Positions 1-7,839 of a stretch of 64,000 nt of DNA are shown in pieces (position 1 is the first letter of the stretch; each line of letters starts with the position of its first letter). The translations under genes were made by a program, and so were the position numbers. The notes under the pieces were generated by a model, which searched no databases, was not told the origin of the DNA, and saw nothing but the letters and a program-made list of their open reading frames with translations. Source of the DNA: HR10 sp964615335 (GTDB taxonomy: Bacteria > Acidobacteriota > Blastocatellia > HR10); NCBI GenBank assembly GCA_964615335.1, contig CAZTMT010000012.1:42651-106650 (forward strand). The letters are read 5' to 3'.

Positions 1-1
1 T

Positions 2-541
2 ACGGGCGATCCGATGCTCCTTGTGGTGGTGCAACTGCGGGATGCTCCGAAGATGGCAGCGATGATCGGAAAGCACCTTCAGCGCGCCGGGGGGACCGTG
101 CGCGAGATTCGCTTTCGCGGGACGTCGTTTTTCACCTCCACGGCACATCCGGAGCGGGCTTTCGCTTTCCTGCAGGGGTATCTGCTCACGGGCCATCCGA
201 AGCAACTGGAACAAGTCGTTCTGGCGCGCGAGCGACAGGAGACAGCGGGCGCAGATCCGGCCATTCGTTCCTCCCTGGCTGGAATCGCGGGCTTCGAAGT
301 CATGCTGACGCGGGAGCACGTTCAGGCCGCGCGCGCTCTTCTGAGCGCGGCTCGCCGGCTCCCCGTGAGCGGATTCGGACCAACACGCGAGCCGGATCAG
401 GAGGCGCTGCGCCATCTCACCGCTCGCTGGGCCCCCGCTGTGCGCGTCTCCGAGCTTCGTCCCGAAGGGCTGTGGAGCGAAAGCCGCTCTCCGCTTGGCC
501 CTTTCTCCCTGCTTCTGGCTCTTCTGGAGGAGGAGGAATGA
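2..541 (+). CDS. C-terminal part of an unrecognised protein (5' end outside window)
   Basis: The reading frame is open at the left edge, so this is a 179-residue C-terminal fragment; the first in-window ATG at 14 is probably internal. A mixed helical stretch contains an aromatic/Gly segment (FLQGYLLTG, around residue 60) faintly like DUF3352-type exported proteins, but I cannot assign a family with confidence. The C-terminus ends in a run of glutamates encoded by the purine-rich GGAGGAGGAGGA, which also serves as ribosome binding site for the next ORF. The stop overlaps the following ATG (ATGA), so it is probably co-transcribed with the ABC permease genes downstream. Confidence 0.6.
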   Translation, partial: TGDPMLLVVVQLRDAPKMAAMIGKHLQRAGGTVREIRFRGTSFFTSTAHPERAFAFLQGYLLTGHPKQLEQVVLARERQETAGADPAIRSSLAGIAGFEVMLTREHVQAARALLSAARRLPVSGFGPTREPDQEALRHLTARWAPAVRVSELRPEGLWSESRSPLGPFSLLLALLEEEE

Positions 542-657
542 GCGACACTCGGCTTCGCAAGAAGGTGCGAGAATATCGAGTCTCCGCGCGAGGGCAGAAG
601 CGGGCGCGTCCGCATTGGAGTCGCGCGCGGGAGACCTCCCCGGAGGATCAGCGGTGA
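538..657 (+). CDS. possible 39-residue basic small protein, coupled at both ends
   Basis: The ATG at 538 overlaps the upstream stop (ATGA) and is preceded by a strong purine-rich ribosome binding site (529-537). The TGA stop at 655-657 overlaps the GTG start of the permease gene (GTGA). The product would be a 39-residue, very Arg/Lys-rich soluble peptide without signal peptide or membrane segment. Start and stop both sit in classic 4-base coupling overlaps, which argues for translation. The arginine-rich composition is also what an accidental ORF in GC-rich DNA would give. Its role could simply be to carry ribosomes across the gap to the permease gene. I recognise no family. Confidence 0.4.
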   Translation: MSDTRLRKKVREYRVSARGQKRARPHWSRARETSPEDQR

Positions 658-1583
658 AGGGATTCGCCAGGATTCTTCTGGGCCGTCTTGTGCTCACCAT
701 CCCGGTCGTATGGGCCGTGGTGACGCTTGTCTTTTTGCTCCTGCATCTGGTTCCGGGCGATCCGGTTCTGGCCTTCCTGGGCGAGACGGCGACGCCGGAA
801 CAGGTCGCTGAGATGCGCCATCGGTTCGGACTGGATCGTCCGCTTCTCGAACAGTATGCGCACTATTGGAAGCAGGTGTTGCGCGGGGATCTCGGCGTGA
901 CGTTCGTGGATCGGCGTCCGGTCGCCGAGAAGATCCTCGCGCGCTATCCGGCGACGTTGCAGTTGGCCGTGGCGGCTCTCGTGATCGCCCTGCTCATCTC
1001 GATCCCGCTGGGAGTGGCGGCGGCCCGGCATCAGGGAGGGATTCGCGATGCCGCCGCTTCGACTCTGGCGCTTGCGGGCATCGCGCTGCCGAATTTCGCG
1101 CTCGGGCCGCTTCTGATTCTCCTTTTCTCGGTGAAGCTGCGACTTCTCCCCCCCTCGGGCTTTGGCGACCTGGTGCATCTTGTCCTTCCGGCGCTCACGC
1201 TGGGAGCCGCTCTGGCGGCGATCCTCACGCGCCTGGTGCGCACAAGCGTGCTCGAAGAGCTGCACCAGGAGTATGTGAAGACGGCGCGGGCCAAGGGCCT
1301 GAACGAGCGCACGGTGATCTATCGCCACGTCTTGCGCAACGGGCTCATTCCGGTCGTCACGATCGTGGGCTTGCAGTTTGGCGTCTTGCTGGGCGGGGCG
1401 ATCATCACCGAACGGATTTTCAACTGGCCGGGGATCGGGACGCTCACGATCGAAGCCATCACGGCGCGCGATTATCCTCTGGTGCAGGGCTGCTTGCTTG
1501 TGATCGCCCTGACCTATATCCTGGTCAACACGGCGACGGATCTGCTCTATCGCGTGCTCGATCCTCGGGTTCAGGTGGAGTGA
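654..1583 (+). CDS. ABC transporter permease, dipeptide/oligopeptide (DppB/OppB) type
   Basis: Inner-membrane permease of a peptide/nickel-type ABC importer, 309 residues, the usual DppB length. The N-terminal membrane helix is followed by the family-typical HLVPGDPV segment, then a binding-protein-dependent permease core with an EAA-type cytoplasmic loop (VKTARAKGL, around residue 205) that contacts the ATPase. I chose the GTG at 654 because GGAGGA lies 6 bases upstream and because the longer in-frame extension would run antisense-like through the upstream gene. It is followed 2 bases later by the DppC-type partner. No ATPase or substrate-binding protein gene is in the window, so these must be encoded elsewhere, possibly upstream. 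Confidence 0.93.
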   Translation: MKGFARILLGRLVLTIPVVWAVVTLVFLLLHLVPGDPVLAFLGETATPEQVAEMRHRFGLDRPLLEQYAHYWKQVLRGDLGVTFVDRRPVAEKILARYPATLQLAVAALVIALLISIPLGVAAARHQGGIRDAAASTLALAGIALPNFALGPLLILLFSVKLRLLPPSGFGDLVHLVLPALTLGAALAAILTRLVRTSVLEELHQEYVKTARAKGLNERTVIYRHVLRNGLIPVVTIVGLQFGVLLGGAIITERIFNWPGIGTLTIEAITARDYPLVQGCLLVIALTYILVNTATDLLYRVLDPRVQVE

Positions 1584-1585
1584 GC

Positions 1586-2446
1586 ATGAGCTGGACGGGA
1601 AAGATCGGATGGATTCTGGTCGTGGGACTGCTTCTTGTGGCGCTCGGGGCTCCACAGCTGGCGCCGCATGATATCGCGAAGCAGAATCTGGAGGCTCGAC
1701 TGCAGCCTCCCTCGCGCCTGCATCCGATGGGACGAGACGAATTCGGACGCGACGTCCTCTCGCGGCTCCTCTATGGCGCGCGCGTGTCCTTGCGCGTCGG
1801 ACTTTTGGTCGTCGCCATCTGTGCGAGCGTGGGGACGCTGGTGGGCGCTGTGGCGGGATACTATGGCGGCTGGGTGGACCGCCTCATCTCGGGATTTCTC
1901 TTCAATACGTTCCTGGCGTTCCCGGGCATTCTGCTGGCCCTGGCCCTGATCGCCTTCCTCGGCCCCAGTGTGAACCATCTCATCCTGGCCCTTTCGCTGA
2001 TCGGCTGGGTCAGTTATGCTCGCCTCATTCGCGGTCAGGTCTTGAAGGTGAAGGAGCTGGAATTCGTCCAGGCGGCGCGGGCTCTGGGAGCCAGCGACGG
2101 GCGCATCCTCTTTGTCCACATCCTGCCTCATGTCCTGCACCCGCTCATCGTACAGGCGACGCTCGGAGTAGCCGGCGCCGTGCTCGCCGAAGCGAGTTTG
2201 AGCTTTCTCGGGCTGGGTGTTCAGGAGCCCATGCCGAGCTGGGGGAAAATGCTCGATTCCGGGCGAGCATATCTGACGACGGCGCCCCATCTGGTCCTGT
2301 TTCCCGGTCTGGCCATCGCGGTGACTGTCCTGGCCTTCAATCTCGCCGGCGATGGATTGAATGAATGGCTCAGTCCGAGAGGGGCGGCGCTCTCCGGAAA
2401 GAACCAGCGCTCTGGCCCGCGCCCCGTCAACGTCGCTCAACGGTGA
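1586..2446 (+). CDS. ABC transporter permease, dipeptide/oligopeptide (DppC/OppC) type
   Basis: Second permease subunit of the same importer, 286 residues. An N-terminal helix is followed by the OppC_N signature (HPMGRDEFGRDVLSR, around residues 47-61), then the permease domain with an EAA loop (FVQAARALGAS). The ATG at 1586 has GGTGGAG 5 bases upstream; a GTG at 1580 overlapping the dppB stop is an alternative that adds two residues. It should form a heterodimeric channel with the preceding DppB-like protein. Substrate could be di-/oligopeptides, nickel or another small solute; the three peptidase types in this window make peptides plausible, but this is inference. Confidence 0.93.
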   Translation: MSWTGKIGWILVVGLLLVALGAPQLAPHDIAKQNLEARLQPPSRLHPMGRDEFGRDVLSRLLYGARVSLRVGLLVVAICASVGTLVGAVAGYYGGWVDRLISGFLFNTFLAFPGILLALALIAFLGPSVNHLILALSLIGWVSYARLIRGQVLKVKELEFVQAARALGASDGRILFVHILPHVLHPLIVQATLGVAGAVLAEASLSFLGLGVQEPMPSWGKMLDSGRAYLTTAPHLVLFPGLAIAVTVLAFNLAGDGLNEWLSPRGAALSGKNQRSGPRPVNVAQR

Positions 2447-2482
2447 GACATCCAAAGAGACGGTATCGCCAGGAGGTCGAAT

Positions 2483-4159
2483 ATGAGGAGGAACCGAAGC
2501 GCCTGGATTGTGATGGGGATCCTCCTTTCCCTTCCCTTTGGGCCTCCGGAAGGCTACGGCCGCCAATCCGGTCGCCACGCGCAAAGTTCTTCGATAGAGC
2601 AGGCCTTTGATTTCCCGTTGGGCGGAAGGGCACAGATCGCGAATCTTTCGGGGGGAATTCGCGTGCAGACGTGGTCTCGACCGCGCCTGGAGGTGCAGGT
2701 GCGCGCCGCACGGGACGCTCGCGCCTTTCGGACGTCGCTCGTTTCCCTGAAGGTGACCTCCGATTCCTTCACCTGTTCCATCCCGCCGGTCTTTTCGCTT
2801 CATCTGGACGTGTGGGTGCGCCTTCCGGATGGAGTCTCCCTGGATCTTCGCTCCGCCGATGGTCCTATTGAAGTCTCCGGCGAACCCGGAGCGACGCGCA
2901 TTGAGACTATCGGGGGAAACATCACGCTGCGGGTGCCGGCCAATTTCGAAGCGGATCTCACGCTGCAGGCCGAACAAGGGAGCATTCAGTCGGAACTTCC
3001 TCTGCTCGTTCGCGGGAAATTCGATGCCCATCGGATCGAGGGGAAGCTCGGGCGCGGCGGACGCGCGCTCGCGATCCGAACCCTTCGCGGAGACATCCGC
3101 CTGTTGGCGCTTCCTCCAACGATGTCTTCCCCCGCCTCGGTGGCTCAAGGGGAACGCCCTGTGGAAGAGGTGGCTTCCTCGATCCCCCCGCGCGAGTCTC
3201 CCCCTTCGTCGCCGCCGCGCGCGCGCCCCGAGCTGCGCACCGATCCTACGGAAGAATCTCCCCTTCCGCGCCGCCGCCCCTCGGAGGAAGCGGGAGATGT
3301 CATCACCCTGGAGGCCCCCCTGGTCAACGTCAACGCGAGCGTGACCGATGAGCGCGGTCGCGCCGTGAGGGATCTGCGCAAGCAAGACTTCATCATCTAC
3401 GAGGACGGCATCGAGCAACAGATCACGCACTTCTCTCCGGTCACGGCGCCGTTTGATCTGGCGCTCCTGCTTGATACAAGCGGGAGCACGGAATCGAAGC
3501 TGAACGTCATCCGGCGAGCCGCTCAGGCTTTTGTGGACATGATCGGGCCGGAGGATCAGATGGCTGTCTTCGCCTTCGCGCGTCGCGTCTCTCTTGTGGC
3601 GTCCTTCACCAATAACCGCTTCCTTCTCAAGCAGAGCATTCAAACGATTCGCGGAGGGGGCGGAACGGCTTTCTACGATGCCCTCTGGTATGTGCTCGAC
3701 GAAGTGGAGCGGAGGCCCGGTCGCCGCAAGGCCATCGTCGTCATGACCGACGGGGTGGACAATTCGATCCGCCAGCCCTGGCTCTATCCGACAAGGCATA
3801 CGTTCGAGGAGTTGCTGGCGCGCGTCGAGGAATCGGATGTCCTCATCTATCCCATCTACCTGGACACCGAGTACGAGATGGTCGTGCGCCAGCGTCAAGA
3901 GAGCCCGATGAGCTATGCTCTGGCGCGACGGCAACTGCAGGCGCTCGCTGAGAGTTCGGCCGGGACGCTCTATCGCGCTGATACGGTCGAGGACCTGGAG
4001 GGGGTCTACCAAAAGATCGCCGAGGAGCTGCGCACGATCTACAGCCTCGCCTACAGCCCGCAGAACGCGACGCGCGACGGCCGATGGCGCACAATCCGCG
4101 TCAAGGTGCTTCGCCCCGGCGTCCGCGTGAAAGCCCGCCGGGGATACTATGCCCGATGA
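2483..4159 (+). CDS. secreted VWFA-related protein with N-terminal adhesin-like region
   Basis: A 558-residue protein with a signal peptide (residues about 1-27). Residues 37-190 look like a DUF4097-type beta repeat region. A Pro/Arg/Glu-rich linker follows (about 215-265), then a von Willebrand factor A domain with MIDAS motif DTSGST at 331-336, a downstream Thr in GGGGTAF and MTDGVDN. The C-terminal organisation matches the VWFA-related proteins that are expanded in Acidobacteriota. Such domains bind proteins or matrix through a divalent cation at the MIDAS; partner and role are unknown. The start has AGGAGG 9 bases upstream. It is 36 bases downstream of dppC and may be on the same transcript. 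Confidence 0.85.
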   Translation: MRRNRSAWIVMGILLSLPFGPPEGYGRQSGRHAQSSSIEQAFDFPLGGRAQIANLSGGIRVQTWSRPRLEVQVRAARDARAFRTSLVSLKVTSDSFTCSIPPVFSLHLDVWVRLPDGVSLDLRSADGPIEVSGEPGATRIETIGGNITLRVPANFEADLTLQAEQGSIQSELPLLVRGKFDAHRIEGKLGRGGRALAIRTLRGDIRLLALPPTMSSPASVAQGERPVEEVASSIPPRESPPSSPPRARPELRTDPTEESPLPRRRPSEEAGDVITLEAPLVNVNASVTDERGRAVRDLRKQDFIIYEDGIEQQITHFSPVTAPFDLALLLDTSGSTESKLNVIRRAAQAFVDMIGPEDQMAVFAFARRVSLVASFTNNRFLLKQSIQTIRGGGGTAFYDALWYVLDEVERRPGRRKAIVVMTDGVDNSIRQPWLYPTRHTFEELLARVEESDVLIYPIYLDTEYEMVVRQRQESPMSYALARRQLQALAESSAGTLYRADTVEDLEGVYQKIAEELRTIYSLAYSPQNATRDGRWRTIRVKVLRPGVRVKARRGYYAR

Positions 4160-4260
4160 GGCCACGGGTTGGGACGCCCCCACTTGCTCCGAGCCGCCGC
4201 AAGTGCAGGGAGCCGATCTCTTTTTCGCCGCATCTTGAGCCGGAATGGGAGGGTTGAAAA

Positions 4261-5916
4261 ATGAGAGGATCGCGTATTGTGCTGCTTCTTGCATGTCTCA
4301 GTTTGGGAACACGCTGGGGATGGTTTGCTCACCCCGAGAGTCCGCGCGCGACGCGTGAGAACGTTCGCGCCTACCGAGTTGCTCATGAGATCTCGATCCT
4401 GCGCGAGCTGGTCGACTTTCTCTCGATTCCCAACGTCGCATCGGATCGGGAGAACATTCGCCGGAACGCCGAAGCCCTTTCGGCGATGCTCCGCCGCCGA
4501 GGGATTCGTGCTGAGCTTCTCGAGGTAGAAAACGCCCCACCGGCGGTTTACGGGGAGTTGCTTGTTCCTGAAGCCCGGCGGACGATCCTCTTTTACGCGC
4601 ATTATGACGGCCAGCCCGTAGATCCCGCTCAGTGGGCGAGCCCCCCTTGGACGCCGATTCTGCGCAATGAGCAGGGGCGCGAAATTCCGCTGGCTTCGGT
4701 GAAGACCCCTCTCTCTGGTGAGTGGCGTCTCTACGCGCGCTCGGCAAGCGATGATAAGTCGCCGATCGTCGCGCTGCTTGTGGCCCTGGATGCCCTGCGC
4801 GCGGCGAAGATCCCGCTTTCGGCGAACCTCAAGTTCTTCTTCGAAGGAGAGGAAGAAGCGGGTTCGCCTCATCTGCGCGCGCTCCTGCAGAAGTATGCCG
4901 ATCGGTTAAAGGCCGACCTCTGGGTGCTCTGCGATGGACCGGTCCATCAGACGCGCCGCCTGCAAGTGTACTTCGGGGCGCGAGGTATTGTGGACGCGGA
5001 GATGACCGTATACGGTCCCGTGCGCCCTCTGCACAGCGGACACTATGGGAATTGGGCCCCTAATCCGGCTGCCGTGCTCGCGCATCTTTTGGCGAGCCTC
5101 CGCGAGGAGAACGGGCGCATCCGTATCCCCGGTTTCTATGAGGACGTGCGTCCTCTGACCGAGAGCGAGCGGCGCGCGCTCGCGGAAATTCCAGACATAG
5201 ATGCGCAACTTCGTCACGAACTAGGGCTCTCCTGGTCCGAAGGCGAAGGACAGCGTCTGGTCGAACTGCTCATGATCCCGGCTCTCAATATCCGCGGGAT
5301 TCGCGCCGGGCATGTGGGCCAGACCGCGCAAAACGCGATCCCCACGGAAGCGACGGCCTCACTGGATTTTCGCCTCGTTCCGAATCAGACCCCTGAAGGC
5401 GTCCGACGGCGAGTCGAAGACTATCTCCGCCAACAGGGTTTCCACATCATCTCTCACGCCCCGACGCTCGAGGAGCGACGCCAGCACCCCAAGATCGTGC
5501 GACTCGTCTGGGGACCGGGATACCCTCCGGCACGCACTTCGATGGACCTGCCCGTCTCGCGCGCTCTCACGCACCTGATCGAAGAGGCTTTCGGCGCGCC
5601 TCTTGTGAAGATGCCGACTCTGGGCGGAAGCATCCCCATGTATCTCTTTCAGGAGATCCTTCAGGTTCCCGTCATCGGTGTGCCCATGGTCAACCACGAC
5701 AACAATCAGCACGGGGCGAACGAGAATCTGCGGCTTCAGAACCTGTGGGATGGGATCGAGCTGTACGCCGTGCTTTTAGCCCATCTGGGCCAGAGAGTGG
5801 AGGAAGAATCCGCGAGGGGCGCAGCGCCAGCGACAGGAGCGCGTCCCGGTCACGCTCGAGCTCCGTCATGGGACAATGACGCTTTTGGCCGCCGCCCAAC
5901 AAGCGGTGGTCTGTAA
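4261..5916 (+). CDS. M20-family metallopeptidase (dipeptidase/deacetylase-like), exported
   Basis: Di-zinc M20 peptidase of 551 residues with a hydrophobic N-terminal export signal. Metal and catalytic residues are visible: H114 and D116 in AHYDGQ, the SASDDK aspartates (164-165), the EGEEEAG glutamates (197-199), and a late His in VNHDNNQHG. It probably hydrolyses small peptides or N-acyl amino acids in the periplasm. The ribosome binding site is GGGAGGG. The last roughly 30 residues are low-complexity Ala/Arg/Pro and extend past the conserved fold into DNA that is antisense to the end of the alcohol dehydrogenase gene (51-base convergent overlap). Confidence 0.88.
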   Translation: MRGSRIVLLLACLSLGTRWGWFAHPESPRATRENVRAYRVAHEISILRELVDFLSIPNVASDRENIRRNAEALSAMLRRRGIRAELLEVENAPPAVYGELLVPEARRTILFYAHYDGQPVDPAQWASPPWTPILRNEQGREIPLASVKTPLSGEWRLYARSASDDKSPIVALLVALDALRAAKIPLSANLKFFFEGEEEAGSPHLRALLQKYADRLKADLWVLCDGPVHQTRRLQVYFGARGIVDAEMTVYGPVRPLHSGHYGNWAPNPAAVLAHLLASLREENGRIRIPGFYEDVRPLTESERRALAEIPDIDAQLRHELGLSWSEGEGQRLVELLMIPALNIRGIRAGHVGQTAQNAIPTEATASLDFRLVPNQTPEGVRRRVEDYLRQQGFHIISHAPTLEERRQHPKIVRLVWGPGYPPARTSMDLPVSRALTHLIEEAFGAPLVKMPTLGGSIPMYLFQEILQVPVIGVPMVNHDNNQHGANENLRLQNLWDGIELYAVLLAHLGQRVEEESARGAAPATGARPGHARAPSWDNDAFGRRPTSGGL

Positions 5917-6963
5917 GGCCTCGAAGGCGCGCTCCAGCGGAAAACGATGCGAGACCAAGCGCTCGAATGGGAAGCGCTCGCCGCACCGTCTCAAGAACTC
6001 CAGAGCCATGGCCATGTGCCGGGGTTCACTGGCCCACGCACCATAGACGGTCAGTTGCTTCCTGGTGATGACATGGGGATTGATCGCCGTTGCGCCCGCA
6101 TCGCCATAGTGACCGAGCACCAGATACTTCCCCCCATCACGGCACATCTCAAATCCCTCGGGCACGACGGCCGGCATGCCCACGCATTCGATCACGACGT
6201 CGGCGCCGTAGCCGCCCGTCAGTTCTTTCACCCTCTGGATGCGCTCGGCCGAATCGGGGACCTCTTCGATGTCAATCGTATGATCGGCGCCGAAGGTTCT
6301 CGCCAGCTCCAGGCGGTGGGCCGGTCCGCCGATCACGATCGTGGTGAGCGCCCCCGCGCTTTTAACCACGGCCAGTACAGCTAATCCCACCGGCCCGCTC
6401 CCCTGAATCACCACCGTATCGCCCCAACTGAGGCCCAGGCGCTCGATGCCGTGAATAGCTGTGTTGAGCGCGCACCCGGCTCCGATGACCCTCTCGGGAG
6501 GGAGATCGTTGATCTTGAAGAGGGCCGATCCGGGCAGCAGGTAATGGTACTCCGCATAACCGCCGAGGAAATGCGGCGGCGTGTCGCACCGATAGCTGAT
6601 TCCATAGGCCGCGCGCTTGAGGCATCGGGTCGGCTGCCGCTTCTCCCGGCAGTAGTAACACTGGCCGCAGAGCCGCCCCGCATACCAACTGACGCGGTCC
6701 CCCTCCCGAAGCGGAGCGCCAGTCCAATCGGCCTCGACTCCCTCACCGAGCCTCACTACTGTCCCCATCGTCTCATGGCCGAGGATGATCGGCCGTGGGA
6801 TCGGCAACTGGCCCTTCCACAGATGCACATCCGTGCCACAGATGCCCGCCATTTCGACTTTGACGAGCACTGCCCCGGGCTCGATCTGCTCCGGCAGCGG
6901 ATACCGGCGAATTTCCAGGGGATGATGAAAGTCCGGCATGACAGCGGCCCTGGCTTCCTCCAT
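5866..6963 (-). CDS. zinc-dependent alcohol dehydrogenase (MDR superfamily)
   Basis: A 365-residue medium-chain dehydrogenase. Catalytic zinc ligands appear as C42 (GICGTD) and H63-E64 (GHE). A structural-zinc Cys cluster lies at C99, C102, C105 and C114. The Rossmann motif is GSGPVGLAVL. The end of the second beta strand carries GlyGly rather than an acidic residue, so NADP use is possible. AAGGAGG is 6 bases before the ATG at 6963. It is the last gene of the apparent receptor-aldehyde dehydrogenase-hydrolase-dehydrogenase operon, where it would interconvert an alcohol and an aldehyde/ketone. Substrate cannot be read from sequence; threonine- or sorbitol-type enzymes share this architecture. 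Confidence 0.9.
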   Translation of the reverse strand: MEEARAAVMPDFHHPLEIRRYPLPEQIEPGAVLVKVEMAGICGTDVHLWKGQLPIPRPIILGHETMGTVVRLGEGVEADWTGAPLREGDRVSWYAGRLCGQCYYCREKRQPTRCLKRAAYGISYRCDTPPHFLGGYAEYHYLLPGSALFKINDLPPERVIGAGCALNTAIHGIERLGLSWGDTVVIQGSGPVGLAVLAVVKSAGALTTIVIGGPAHRLELARTFGADHTIDIEEVPDSAERIQRVKELTGGYGADVVIECVGMPAVVPEGFEMCRDGGKYLVLGHYGDAGATAINPHVITRKQLTVYGAWASEPRHMAMALEFLRRCGERFPFERLVSHRFPLERAFEALQTTACWAAAKSVIVP

Positions 6964-6987
6964 AAGCTCCTCCTTTGTCCCAAAGGC

Positions 6988-7013
6988 CCTGATGTCTCCC
7001 GAGAGAGATCAGG
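6988..7013 (-). other. intergenic hairpin between hydrolase and dehydrogenase genes
   Basis: The arms CCTGAT (6988-6993) and ATCAGG (7008-7013) are extended by an inner 4-pair arm across one G-G mismatch, giving about 10 pairs around a 4-base loop. It overlaps the stop codon of the hydrolase gene. There is no T-run after it on the minus strand, so it is not a typical terminator. It may protect or partly attenuate the operon mRNA. Confidence 0.4.
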
Positions 7014-7839
7014 CGCCGCTCCGCAAAAATGCGATCACGAGGCGGTTGAACTCTTCGGCATGCTCGATGAAGACCAGGTGTCGCGCGCCCGGAAAAACGT
7101 GCAGTCGCGAACCTGAGATCCTCTGGGCCAAGCGACGCGAATTCTCCGCCGGAACGATGGGGTCATCATCGCCGGTCACAATGAGTGTGGGAGCGCGCAG
7201 CGCGCCTAACCGCGATTCCGTCTCAAAGCCGAGACAGGCGGCGAACTGCCGCTGCCAGGCCTGAGGCGACGGCAGATGTGCTTTCCTCAACTCAAGGAAC
7301 TCCTCGATGAGATCAGGACGCTCAGCGATGAACCGATCGCTGAAGCGGAGCCGGAGCCCCCGGCGCAAAGCGGCCTCGGGATTTTCCGTCTGTAGCTCCG
7401 AGACCATCTGCATCGCTGTCTCCGAAGACATGAGGACAGCATTTCTCCCCCCGAAACTGGTGGAGACCAACACCAGGCGGGCCACGAGTTCCGGATGACC
7501 GAGCGCCAGCTCTTGAGCGATGTAGCCGCCCATCGAATGACCGAGCACGTGCGCACGTTTGATCTCCAGCGCTCGGAGCAGTCCCGCGGCATCCTCGGCC
7601 ATCATTGTGATGGTGTACTCGACCTCGGGCTTATCCGAGAGGCCCACACCTCGATTGTCAAACGCGATCACCGTGAAGGCTCGTGAGAACTCGGGGATTT
7701 GCCGATACCAGCTCCAGGCGCCAAATCCCAACCCGGCAATCAGCAGCAGAGGCTCCCCGGCGCCCCGCACGTCATAATAAAGTTCGATCCCGTTGACCCG
7801 GATCCTGGGCATGCGCCCCCCCGGTCGCCCTCGTTTCAC
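7009..7839 (-). CDS. alpha/beta-fold hydrolase
   Basis: A 276-residue alpha/beta hydrolase with nucleophile elbow GHSMGG (S102), acid residue in GDDDPIVP and catalytic His in GARHLVF. This is the arrangement of 3-oxoadipate enol-lactonase, BioH and related esterases. The GTG at 7839 overlaps the aldehyde dehydrogenase stop (GTGA). An ATG at 7812 just before the conserved start of the fold is an alternative that removes nine Arg/Gly-rich residues. Coupled to an aldehyde dehydrogenase and an alcohol dehydrogenase behind a TonB receptor, it probably cleaves an ester, lactone or C-C bond in an imported compound. The substrate is unknown. Confidence 0.9.
   Translation of the reverse strand: MKRGRPGGRMPRIRVNGIELYYDVRGAGEPLLLIAGLGFGAWSWYRQIPEFSRAFTVIAFDNRGVGLSDKPEVEYTITMMAEDAAGLLRALEIKRAHVLGHSMGGYIAQELALGHPELVARLVLVSTSFGGRNAVLMSSETAMQMVSELQTENPEAALRRGLRLRFSDRFIAERPDLIEEFLELRKAHLPSPQAWQRQFAACLGFETESRLGALRAPTLIVTGDDDPIVPAENSRRLAQRISGSRLHVFPGARHLVFIEHAEEFNRLVIAFLRSGA

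Noticed and set aside
4181..4220. CACTTGC/GCAAGTG arms followed by CTTTTT between the VWA and M20 genes, considered as a terminator
   Set aside because: The T-run is about 10 bases away from the stem and the loop is 11 bases; too weak to call.
1571..4294. Open frame of 907 codons on the minus strand opposite dppC and the VWA gene
   Set aside because: Shadow of GC-rich codon usage: low-complexity Arg/His/Asp-rich translation, no ribosome binding site, and the opposite strand carries clear protein families.
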